In this document: positions 7,273 through 14,374 of the stretch, piece after piece
How the letters are laid out: the number at the start of each line of letters is the position of its first letter
Numbering within the stretch: the first letter of the stretch is position 1
Program-made: the position numbers and the translations under genes
Notes under the pieces: model-generated
What the model was told of the DNA's origin: nothing
The model's input: the letters and a program-made list of their open reading frames with translations, nothing else
Database searches by the model: none
NCBI GenBank assembly: GCA_038751255.1
Contig: JBCDGN010000073.1
Location: forward strand, 1 to 18,916
Direction: 5' to 3'
Length of the DNA: 18,916 nt
DNA from: JANSYP01 sp038751255
GTDB lineage: Bacteria; Pseudomonadota; Alphaproteobacteria; Rhodobacterales; Rhodobacteraceae

Positions 7273-7343
7273 TGCCGTCGATGAGACGATTTTGTTGGGC
7301 AGGTCGAATACTTGCTTAAAAACAGAGGGAATTTTGACGAAAC
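7263..7343. repeat. 10-base inverted repeat flanking the lipoprotein upstream region
   Basis: GTTTCGTCAA at 7263-7272 is repeated in perfect inverted form, TTGACGAAAC, at 7334-7343, with 61 bases between. Both arms lie in the intergenic region between the 120-aa gene and the small lipoprotein gene. It could be a pair of operator half-sites or a long hairpin. Confidence 0.45.
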
Positions 7344-7352
7344 GGGATGTTG

Positions 7353-7715
7353 TCATGATGGGTGCCTCCGCGCATGTGCGATCCATCGCGCGCGGATGTC
7401 CCGATCGTTTAGCACCGCTTGGAGCTTGGTCTGCAAAACTACCGGCGGTGATGGCGTGACCATCCCACCAGCGCGCACACGTAGCCCCGGTGCCTCCTGA
7501 CAGGGCCAAATCTGAACAACTGGCAGCAGACCCCGCAGGGACCGCAGTGCGCGCCAAACGTCTTTGCGCACCTCATGTGCCAGCGTACTCGCGCGCAACC
7601 CCAACGGCAGGCGCGTCTCTGCCCAAACCCCTGGCCCAGCAGCCCTCAATCCAGGCCGACGCGACAAGATTAGGACATCGCCATCACGGATCATATGCAA
7701 GGCATTGCGGCTCAT
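7353..7715 (-). CDS. Hypothetical protein, 120 aa, translationally coupled to ridA-like gene
   Basis: The start ATG at 7715 overlaps the stop of the RidA-family gene in an ATGA, so the two are probably translated together. The 120-residue product is Arg- and Leu-rich (WRALRSLRGLLPVVQIWPCQ, about residues 54-73) and has no signal peptide or transmembrane segment. The C-terminal part (TKLQAVLNDRDIRARWIAHARRH) looks like a short helix pair. No family is recognised. Codon use looks ordinary and the tight overlap supports reality. The frame on the opposite strand (7490-7756) overlaps it almost entirely and lacks such context. Confidence 0.72.
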   Translation of the reverse strand: MSRNALHMIRDGDVLILSRRPGLRAAGPGVWAETRLPLGLRASTLAHEVRKDVWRALRSLRGLLPVVQIWPCQEAPGLRVRAGGMVTPSPPVVLQTKLQAVLNDRDIRARWIAHARRHPS

Positions 7716-8101
7716 GGGCGTTTGGCCACCATGTCGATCTCGACAAGGGCCTCTAATGCCAGTGCGGTGACCCCGATCGTCGTCCGTGCCGGGCGGCGAT
7801 AGGCTGGGAAGAAGCTCTGATAAGTCTCATTGAAATCTGCGTAGTCACGCTCAAAATGGGTGAGGTAACAGCGGCATTGCAACACATGAGACAGATCGAG
7901 TTGCACCTCTGCCAAGACGATCTGTAAGTTTTCCATAACTTGACGGGTCTGCGCGATAATCCCTTCGGGCAGCGGAAAGTCGGGATCGCTGGGATGATTT
8001 GGCATCTGACCCGTTAGCAGCACCCAACCATCGGCTTCCACAGCATGGCTATAGGGGGCAACCGGGCTCGGCGCGGCGGAAAGCAAGTGGAAATCGGGCA
8101 T
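7712..8101 (-). CDS. RidA (YjgF/YER057c/UK114) family protein
   Basis: The 129-residue length and the motif order are those of the Rid family. SPVAPYSHAVEADGWVLLTGQM is near the N-terminus, then LSHVLQCRCYLT and AYRRPARTTIGVTALALEALVEIDMVA at the end. The Arg of ARTTIGV (residue 106) is the conserved catalytic Arg that binds the carboxylate in RidA proper. RidA hydrolyses reactive enamine/imine intermediates such as 2-aminoacrylate; subgroup and substrate are uncertain here, so no gene symbol is given. It lies 34 bases after pccB and overlaps the next gene by ATGA, so it is part of the pccB transcript. No strong Shine-Dalgarno is seen before its ATG. Why a Rid protein is embedded in a propionyl-CoA carboxylase operon is not known to me. 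Confidence 0.9.
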   Translation of the reverse strand: MPDFHLLSAAPSPVAPYSHAVEADGWVLLTGQMPNHPSDPDFPLPEGIIAQTRQVMENLQIVLAEVQLDLSHVLQCRCYLTHFERDYADFNETYQSFFPAYRRPARTTIGVTALALEALVEIDMVAKRP

Positions 8102-8135
8102 TACGAAAGCAGGCGTTTCTTAGATCAAGGATTGT

Positions 8136-9668
8136 TCAGAGCGGGATATTGTCGTGTTTCTTCCACGGCGAGGAAGCTTTCTTGTTGCGCAAGCTGGCAA
8201 AAGCGCGGGCCACCCGGCGACGGGTGGATTGCGGCATGATCACCTCATCGATGAAACCGCGCTCCGCAGCCACGAAGGGATTGGCGAATCGGTCTTCATA
8301 GTCTTTCGTGCGTGTCGCGATTTTTTCGGCGTCGCCGAGTTCTGATCGGTAGAGAATTTCTGTCGCGCCCTTCGCGCCCATCACCGCGATCTCTGCTGTC
8401 GGCCAAGCATAGTTGAAGTCGCCGCGCAAATGCTTGGAACTCATCACGTCATAGGCCCCGCCGTAGGCTTTGCGCGTGATCACAGTGACTTTCGGCACCG
8501 TGGCTTCTCCAAAGGCAAAGAGCAGCTTGGCGCCGTGTTTGATCACACCGCCATATTCCTGAGCGGTTCCCGGCAGAAAACCCGGCACATCGACAAAGGT
8601 GAGGATAGGAATTTCGAAACAGTCACAGAAGCGGACGAAACGCGCAGCCTTGCGCGAGCTATCGATATCGACACAACCGGCCAAGATCATTGGTTGGTTC
8701 GCGACCACACCTACGGTTTGGCCTTCAAGCCGGATGAACCCGGTGATCATGTTTTTCGCGTAGTCTTCCTGAATCTCATAAAAGTCGCCCTCATCGGCGG
8801 TCTTCAAGATCAGTTCTTTCATATCGTAAGGCGTGTTGGGATTGTCTGGGACCAGCGTATCGAGGCTGGGATCCACGCGCGATGGATCATCAAAAAACGG
8901 ACGCACGGGGGGCTTGTCGCGGTTGTTCAGAGGTAGGAAATCGAACAGGCGCCGGATCTCGATGAGCGCGTCAACATCATTGTCGAAGGCACCATCAGCG
9001 ACCGAGGATTTTTTGGTATGGGTGCCTGCGCCCCCCAGTTCTTCGGCGGTGACAACTTCGTTGGTGACCGTTTTCACCACATCCGGTCCGGTGACAAACA
9101 TGTAAGAGGTGTCGCGGACCATGAAGATGAAATCGGTCATCGCAGGTGAGTACACCGCCCCGCCCGCACAAGGGCCCATGATCACACTGATCTGCGGGAT
9201 CACGCCCGAGGCCTCGATGTTTCGCATGAACACTTCGCCATAAGCTGCAAGACTATCAACGCCTTCTTGGATGCGCGCGCCGCCGCTGTCGTTGAGCCCG
9301 ATGACCGGGGCGCCGTTCTGCATGGCCATATCCATGATTTTGCAGATTTTCTGGGCATGGGTCTCGGATACAGAGCCGCCGAGCACGGTGAAGTCTTGGC
9401 TAAACACATAGACCTGGCGGCCATTGATTGTGCCCCAACCGGTCACGACGCCATCGCCCGCTGGCCTGTCAGCAGCCATGCCAAACTCGGTGCAGCGATG
9501 GGCAATGAACATGTCGAACTCCTCGAATGAGTCCTCATCAAGCAAAAGCTCCAACCGCTCTCGCGCGGTCAGCTTGCCCTTTTGGTGCTGCGCGTTGATC
9601 CGTCTTTCGCCGCCCCCGAGCCGCGCGGCCTCACGCCGGGCTTCAAGCTCCTGCAAAATGTCTTTCAT
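8136..9668 (-). CDS. pccB: Propionyl-CoA carboxylase beta subunit (carboxyltransferase)
   Basis: The beta subunit transfers CO2 from carboxybiotin on PccA to propionyl-CoA, forming (S)-methylmalonyl-CoA; PCC is an alpha6-beta6 complex in known cases. The 510 residues match PccB length and contain two crotonase-like carboxyltransferase halves. Visible motifs include RINAQHQKGKLTARERLELLLD near the N-terminus, VFSQDFTVLGGSVSETHAQK, and MGPCAGGAVYSPAMTDF with its oxyanion glycines. The second half has FVDVPGFLPGTAQEYGGVIKHGAKLLFAF and KAYGGAYDVMSSKH. The frame runs 26 codons upstream, but MKDILQELEARREAA at 9668 fits the family and has AAGAGGC nine bases before it. It heads the leftward operon. 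TTTGCAAA-type boxes upstream suggest PccR-like control. Confidence 0.97.
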   Translation of the reverse strand: MKDILQELEARREAARLGGGERRINAQHQKGKLTARERLELLLDEDSFEEFDMFIAHRCTEFGMAADRPAGDGVVTGWGTINGRQVYVFSQDFTVLGGSVSETHAQKICKIMDMAMQNGAPVIGLNDSGGARIQEGVDSLAAYGEVFMRNIEASGVIPQISVIMGPCAGGAVYSPAMTDFIFMVRDTSYMFVTGPDVVKTVTNEVVTAEELGGAGTHTKKSSVADGAFDNDVDALIEIRRLFDFLPLNNRDKPPVRPFFDDPSRVDPSLDTLVPDNPNTPYDMKELILKTADEGDFYEIQEDYAKNMITGFIRLEGQTVGVVANQPMILAGCVDIDSSRKAARFVRFCDCFEIPILTFVDVPGFLPGTAQEYGGVIKHGAKLLFAFGEATVPKVTVITRKAYGGAYDVMSSKHLRGDFNYAWPTAEIAVMGAKGATEILYRSELGDAEKIATRTKDYEDRFANPFVAAERGFIDEVIMPQSTRRRVARAFASLRNKKASSPWKKHDNIPL

Positions 9669-9739
9669 CGCGCATGCCTCTTTTGTGTCAAGGTTAGTGT
9701 ACCGAGTGATGAGGTCGCGAGAAAGCGCGAAACAGGATA

Positions 9740-9787
9740 TTTGCAAACCTCTGATAATCGCCCTGATGCGAACTGCAAATTAGCAAA
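9740..9787. promoter_or_regulatory. TTTGCAAA-type boxes in the pccB / MFS divergent promoter region
   Basis: A perfect TTTGCAAA lies at 9740-9747, about 70 bases before the pccB start. Two degenerate copies in tandem, ACTGCAAA and TTAGCAAA, lie at 9772-9787 (read as TTTGC-TAA-TTTGC on the pccB strand). In Rhodobacter sphaeroides the ScfR-family regulator PccR acts on pccB through paired TTTGCAAA boxes spaced by four bases. Here the sequence words match but the spacing differs, so assignment to a PccR-type regulator is inference. On the pccB strand TTGCAG-N16-TATCAG could be the promoter, overlapped by the tandem boxes. Confidence 0.5.
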
Positions 9788-9847
9788 TTATCTTGGCTCC
9801 TAATCAGGTCTCTAGACAGACAAACCAAGAGCCAATAGGGCATCCTC

Positions 9848-11077
9848 ATGTCCGAAAAACCAACGGTTCAATTCCTGGACCGGTCGACACCGCCGCATAT
9901 TCTGACACTTGTGATCCTCGCTGGACTTTCAGCGGCGTCGATGAACCTGTTTCTACCCTCGCTGCCCGCAATGGCGGTCCACTACAACACCGACTACCGT
10001 GTCATGCAGCTTGCGGTGACGCTTTATCTGGCCACAAATGCAGTCTTGCAGCTGTTCATCGGGCCTCTTTCGGATCGCTTTGGGCGGCGGTCAGTGGTGC
10101 TCTACGCCATCGCGCTCTTCTGTCTGTTCACGCTTGGCGTTGTGATTGCACCAAATGTGGAGATTTTCCTTCTTTTCCGAATGTTGCAATCGGTGGTCGT
10201 CGTTGGGCTGGTGCTGGGGCGCGCCATCGTGCGCGACTTGGTCCCCGAAGCGGAAGCTGCCTCTATGATCGGCTATGTTACCATGGGGATGGCCTTGGTG
10301 CCTTTCTTGGCACCAATGCTGGGCGGCGTTTTGGATCAGGTCTTCGGATGGCAGTCGACTTTCGTCCTGCTCTTCTTGCTCGGTCTTCTCACGCTGGCGC
10401 TGTGTTGGCGCGATTTGGGCGAGACAGCGCCTCAGAAACAGCCGGGCTCTGACAACCATTTCGAGGACTTGCCAGAGTTGTTCCGCAGCCCGCGATTTTG
10501 GGGTTATTGCTTCGCGACGATGTTCTCAGCGGGGTCTTTCTTCTCTTATCTCGGCGGTGCGCCTTTCGTGGGCTCTATCGTCTTTGGATTGAGCCCCGGC
10601 ACCCTTGGTTTGGTGCTCGGCGCCCCTGCCCTGGGCTATATGACCGGAAACGGGATCTCCGGTCGTTATTCGACCCGCTTTGGTGTCAACTTCATGATCA
10701 TGGTCGGTGCTCTGGCAACCACGGTCGGGCTTGGCCTGGCCTTGATCACTTTCCACAGCGGCGCGGGCACGGTTTGGAGTTTCTTTGGCTTTGCGATCTT
10801 TGTGGGTCTGGGCAATGGTATGGTTTTGCCCAACGCCACGGCGGGCATGCTGTCTGTGCGCCCGCACCTTGCTGGAACCGCCTCAGGCGTGGGTGGCGCC
10901 ATGATGATTGGCGGCGGGGCAGCGTTATCAGCGCTGGCAGGCGCTGTCCTATCGCCTGCGAAAGGGCCCGAGCCGCTTTTGTGGATCATGTTTCTCAGTT
11001 CGGCACTGTCAATTATGTCGATTGGTTTTGTGATCTGGCGGGCCCGTCAAATCGCGCAGCGGTCTGAGACGGAATGA
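9848..11077 (+). CDS. MFS multidrug efflux transporter, Bcr/CflA type
   Basis: This 409-residue protein should sit in the inner membrane with about 12 transmembrane helices. The first pair is separated by the MFS motif A, GPLSDRFGRR (72-81), and the central loop (about 205-225, polar with EDLPELFRSPRFWGY) links two six-helix halves. The N-terminus (LAGLSAASMNLFLPSLPAMA) and GRAIVRDL resemble the Bcr/CflA family of proton-driven drug exporters. Length is typical. The start is ATG at 9848, with AGGG about nine bases upstream. It is divergent from pccB across 179 bases that contain TTTGCAAA-type boxes, and converges on the envelope module at its 3' end (26-base gap). Substrate cannot be told. 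It occupies the place where I would have expected a PccR-type regulator gene. Confidence 0.9.
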   Translation: MSEKPTVQFLDRSTPPHILTLVILAGLSAASMNLFLPSLPAMAVHYNTDYRVMQLAVTLYLATNAVLQLFIGPLSDRFGRRSVVLYAIALFCLFTLGVVIAPNVEIFLLFRMLQSVVVVGLVLGRAIVRDLVPEAEAASMIGYVTMGMALVPFLAPMLGGVLDQVFGWQSTFVLLFLLGLLTLALCWRDLGETAPQKQPGSDNHFEDLPELFRSPRFWGYCFATMFSAGSFFSYLGGAPFVGSIVFGLSPGTLGLVLGAPALGYMTGNGISGRYSTRFGVNFMIMVGALATTVGLGLALITFHSGAGTVWSFFGFAIFVGLGNGMVLPNATAGMLSVRPHLAGTASGVGGAMMIGGGAALSALAGAVLSPAKGPEPLLWIMFLSSALSIMSIGFVIWRARQIAQRSETE

Positions 11078-11103
11078 TCGGACGTTTTCGAAACAGCGCT
11101 GGC

Positions 11104-11691
11104 CTAGGTCGAAGTACAGCGCTCGACACCTGGATAGTCTGTGGAAGACACTCGGTTCGCACACCAAACCGCGAAGGATCTCACATAAGGCGGCACAGGC
11201 GAGAGTTGCAGCGCCTCGATCACTGCCGCGCCGGTTTCAGCCGCCACGCGATCATCGAAAAGCGCAACCGCTTGGAAATCTGCGCCAACCTGCAGGATAG
11301 TTGTCTCGAAGCCCTCACTTTGCAGTGTCGCGGCCGCGCGCCGGACCGCCCGAAGATCTGTGTCACTCAGACTGAGAACCGCCCAGCTGCCTTTTTCAGA
11401 GAGCACGACACTTTCAGAGACGCGCCCACCCGTCGCGGCCATAGCCTCCGCCTGCGCCAAGAGTTTCTCATCGCCCTTCGTGACCTCTTCACCCAGCCGG
11501 GCCAGTTCGGCCTCTAACAACGGCAACTTAATCTTGGCACTGATATCTTCGCGGTCCAACGCCTGGAGCACATTCGCCAGACGCGCTGCGAAATATTCCG
11601 GCGCAAAGACCAGCGTCGCTAAGGCGATCGCCGTAACTGCTAGAGTGACGAATTGTGCCAGTCCTTTCAGCGCTTCGACGATCTCTTTCAC
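11104..11691 (-). CDS. Single-TM hypothetical protein, third gene of the HlyD module
   Basis: The frame is open up to 11811 but overlaps the HlyD gene there. GTG at 11691 is the better start because GGGGAG lies six bases ahead of it and it clears the HlyD stop by 17 bases. The 195-residue product has one membrane helix (about 12-32), then an Ala/Glu/Leu-rich helical stretch (about 33-90, likely coiled coil). A compact C-terminal domain follows (about 105-170; GSWAVLSLSDTDLRAVRRAA, then SEGFETTILQVG, then FQAVALFDD). The beta-alpha-beta pattern of that domain recalls SPOR-type folds, but this is only a shape resemblance and no family is assigned. The polypeptide should be anchored in the inner membrane with the C-terminal domain outside. 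Role is unknown; co-transcription with HlyD is likely. Confidence 0.75.
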   Translation of the reverse strand: MKEIVEALKGLAQFVTLAVTAIALATLVFAPEYFAARLANVLQALDREDISAKIKLPLLEAELARLGEEVTKGDEKLLAQAEAMAATGGRVSESVVLSEKGSWAVLSLSDTDLRAVRRAAATLQSEGFETTILQVGADFQAVALFDDRVAAETGAAVIEALQLSPVPPYVRSFAVWCANRVSSTDYPGVERCTST

Positions 11692-11708
11692 CCGTGTCTC
11701 CCCGACCT

Positions 11709-12941
11709 TCAATGGCCGGTGAACACCAAAGTCTGCACCGGCAAGAGCAGCGCTTGGATCCGCAAGATCAACGCATGCATAAGGCCCACGGTATCGACCA
11801 AATGCAGCCAAAGATACTGGATTGTCCCGATTTCGGGATCTTGCAGCTTATCATGATTGTTGGTGTAGACATTTGCAGCGCAACGGCTGCCTGGCGGAAC
11901 ACGATCCGCATCTCCGGGAAAAAGCGGCTCCATGGTGACCAGCAAGGTGCCGGGACGGACACGGTCTTGCAGATCGACCAATAAGTCGCCTGGACGGAAC
12001 TGGCCTGCAGCAATCTCTTCCTGCACATCAACCACGACCATCGGGATGATGACAAAGGGATGGCTGACGCAGGTGATCTCGCCCACCATGCCGGGTTTGA
12101 TGACCTGGCTAGAGATCTGGCCAAAGCCTGCCTGGAAACGGTCGCGATAGGCCTCATCGGGGACCAAAATGCCCGCGGGGCGCAAGACAGGGCTCACGAA
12201 ATCACCGATCTGCAGGGCGAATTGTTCGACCTCGCCGGTGGTGCCCGCATAGACGGTTTTCTTGGAAAGCTCTGCCTCTGCTTGGTCCAAGGCGGCTTCT
12301 GCGGTCGCGCGCTGAGCCGGGATCAGTGTGTCAATCCGTGCCTGCACCGCCTCCTGCGCCGATTGCGCCGCTTCAAGTGCGCCGGTGCGTTCGGCCACGG
12401 TGTTTTGCAACCGCTCCACATCCCGTTCGCTGACGGCGTTGGAGCCCCGGTTGAAAAGCTCTAGCCGCGTGTCGAGTTCGTCTTGGGCTTGCTCTAGGGC
12501 ACCTTCTGCCTGGTTGACTTGGCCCTGCGCCGTCGCAAGGTCGGCCGCAGCCACAGCCTCTGACGCTTCGACCTCGCGGATCTGCGCTGCTGCCGTGGTC
12601 ACCGCGGTTTGTTCAGAGCTGTCATCAAGCTGAAACAGTGGATCGCCCGCGGTCACCTGAGACCCGTTCTCCACAAAGATCTCGGTTACGCGCCCGCCTG
12701 CCTCTGGCAGGATCGTCACCGTGCGGAAGAAGTTCGTCACGTTGGTCGTCGACGGGTGATAGTAGAAAATCACTGTGATCAGTGAAACCGTCAGGATTGC
12801 GCAGCCGGTGATGCCGTAGCGCAACTCGTACCAAACTGAATAGAGCGTGATTTCTTTGCCGATCCGTTTGCCCTGAACGAAGTACCGGTAGAGATAGTCG
12901 GGCAAGATCGTGAAGAGCGAGCAAAGCGTGAATTCAAGCAT
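11709..12941 (-). CDS. HlyD-family membrane-fusion protein
   Basis: This 410-residue membrane-fusion (periplasmic adaptor) protein has an N-terminal inner-membrane helix (about 43-62). A first lipoyl-like half follows (about 74-108, VTILPEAGGRVTEIFVENGSQVTAGDPLFQLDD), then a long Ala/Glu/Gln-rich coiled-coil hairpin (about 108-235). The second lipoyl half (TVYAGTTGEVEQFALQIGDFV) and a beta-rich part come next. Unusually, the C-terminus ends in a hydrophobic stretch (about 380-408, LVDTVGLMHALILRIQALLLPVQ), and about 40 extra residues precede the first helix. The start ATG at 12941 overlaps the end of the preceding gene by 8 bases, so translation is coupled; AGGGGCG lies upstream. No ABC, RND or MFS pump is in the same operon, so its transport partner is unknown. 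Confidence 0.88.
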   Translation of the reverse strand: MLEFTLCSLFTILPDYLYRYFVQGKRIGKEITLYSVWYELRYGITGCAILTVSLITVIFYYHPSTTNVTNFFRTVTILPEAGGRVTEIFVENGSQVTAGDPLFQLDDSSEQTAVTTAAAQIREVEASEAVAAADLATAQGQVNQAEGALEQAQDELDTRLELFNRGSNAVSERDVERLQNTVAERTGALEAAQSAQEAVQARIDTLIPAQRATAEAALDQAEAELSKKTVYAGTTGEVEQFALQIGDFVSPVLRPAGILVPDEAYRDRFQAGFGQISSQVIKPGMVGEITCVSHPFVIIPMVVVDVQEEIAAGQFRPGDLLVDLQDRVRPGTLLVTMEPLFPGDADRVPPGSRCAANVYTNNHDKLQDPEIGTIQYLWLHLVDTVGLMHALILRIQALLLPVQTLVFTGH

Positions 12942-13332
12942 GCTCGCGCCCCTTTTCCTCTGGTTTGACGACGTCGTCCTCATCGTTTTCCCGCCCCGAA
13001 AGCTTGCGCAGACTGCGCGCGATAGAGCTTAGCGGTGTCACGAAATCGGGCAGATTGATGGCGGCCAAGACCAAAGCGGCGACCCAGTAGATATTGTTGT
13101 GGGTGAAAAGCGCGATCAGGGTCAGAATGCCAATAAGCTGGAGTTGGGCATTATTGGCCTTATGCGCCATCCGGTCTGGCACAGCGTGAAGGTGCATGTA
13201 GAAAACACCGATCAGGAAGACCAAAAAGACCATCAACGCGACGGTGAAATTAAACAACACATCGGGTTGGCCTGGTCCTGCGATAAATACCGGCAAGTGA
13301 TGCGGCGCCATGGGATGAAGGTTTTCGGTCAT
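12934..13332 (-). CDS. Small inner-membrane protein heading the HlyD module
   Basis: The 132-residue product has two predicted hydrophobic regions (about 26-46 and 65-95) joined by a basic loop, HLHAVPDRMAHKANNAQ. A charged tail rich in Lys, Asp and Glu follows (about 108-132). Size, topology and pairing with an HlyD gene resemble the small DUF3302-type partners of HlyD proteins such as E. coli YibI/YiaW; the resemblance is of pattern and context and is not proven. ATG at 13332 is preferred over the upstream frame start because GGAGA lies ten bases ahead; another Met is at residue 8. Its last 8 bases overlap the HlyD start. The 211 bases upstream (13333-13543) show no gene; they presumably hold this operon's promoter. 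Confidence 0.78.
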   Translation of the reverse strand: MTENLHPMAPHHLPVFIAGPGQPDVLFNFTVALMVFLVFLIGVFYMHLHAVPDRMAHKANNAQLQLIGILTLIALFTHNNIYWVAALVLAAINLPDFVTPLSSIARSLRKLSGRENDEDDVVKPEEKGREHA

Positions 13333-13543
13333 GTGCGCGGTCTCCGTCTTGCAAGTGCTCGCCACTGGGTAAACCCCGTCCTTGGCGCGATCTCAAGGGG
13401 CAGCCCCGTCAAGAGCCTGCGAAATCTGTCGGTGTCGTGGATGAAGCCTTGTGGCCTTCACTCAAACACGTTTCAGAAGTGACGCTCTAGCCAAACATCG
13501 AAAGAACTCGGCAATTTATCTATTATTCCCAAAGTTCCCTAGA

Positions 13544-14299
13544 TCACTGAGGCAGACCAACCGCGTGATAGATGAACGAACTGGGGGTGTGAAAAACCAC
13601 CCCAAAGCCCGGTGGCGCAGTCTTATTCAAACCGAATTTCACCTTCTTTGAACTTGGTCTGAATTGGACGAAGGTTGATGACACGCAGTATCCCGGCATC
13701 TGGCCAAATCGCCCTGAGAGCGGCATGTGGCAATGCCCGAAAAACGCCGCGCGTATCTGGGGTGCCGCATCGATAATTGGGCCCAACGCATCACGATCTG
13801 TGAGGCCGATCGCATCAAAGGAGGGCACAGCGACCAGGCCTGGCGGATGATGCATGAACACAAATGCCGGGCGTGTGTCCTCAGCCAATCGCTCCTTGAA
13901 CCAATCGAGTTGAGAGGCGCCCAATCGCCCCGCATTCTGCCCGGCCAAATGGGTGTCGAGGACGTAGCAGGGCGTACCATTTTGCAACTCGACCTTTGAA
14001 CGAGACGACAAATTTGGGCCAAACACTCTTCGAAACGCGTTTGGGTCATCGTGGTTGCCGAGCGTCAGATGGACGGGCAACGGGAAACCACTCAAAGCCT
14101 CCCTGAGCAACTCGTATTCAGCCTCAACGCCGTTATCGACCAAATCCCCAGTGATGAAGACCACCTCAGCCTCGGAATGGTGCTGTTCAATATAGTCGAG
14201 CACTTGGACAAAACTTGTGTTTGGACAGCGCCCCTGGGCAGTGGCCTGAGCACCGAGATGCAGATCGCTCAGCACCAGAAATTGATGGAAGTCACTCAA
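13544..14299 (-). CDS. Metallophosphoesterase, CpdA-like (TTG start)
   Basis: All five calcineurin-type metal motifs are present in the 251-residue chain: D12-x-H14 (SDLHLG), D52 (TGDLVDNG), N82-H83-D84 (GNHD), H150-H151 (HHPPG) and H189-x-H191 (GHCHM). This makes it a class III dinuclear metallophosphatase of the kind that includes cAMP phosphodiesterase CpdA; the substrate is not proven, so no symbol is given. The N-terminal metal motif begins at residue 11, so the gene must start near 14299, where the only usual start codon in frame is TTG. The next upstream in-frame stop is less than 60 bases away. It is 75 bases downstream of the enolase gene on the same strand; membership in that operon is possible but not compelling. 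Confidence 0.9.
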   Translation of the reverse strand: MSDFHQFLVLSDLHLGAQATAQGRCPNTSFVQVLDYIEQHHSEAEVVFITGDLVDNGVEAEYELLREALSGFPLPVHLTLGNHDDPNAFRRVFGPNLSSRSKVELQNGTPCYVLDTHLAGQNAGRLGASQLDWFKERLAEDTRPAFVFMHHPPGLVAVPSFDAIGLTDRDALGPIIDAAPQIRAAFFGHCHMPLSGRFGQMPGYCVSSTFVQFRPSSKKVKFGLNKTAPPGFGVVFHTPSSFIYHAVGLPQ

Positions 14300-14374
14300 A
14301 TCGTCATGCCTTAAGAGGACAGTCTTTTTGGCGTCCTGCGGAGGGACTGTGTTTCACACTACACCAAAGACCCA

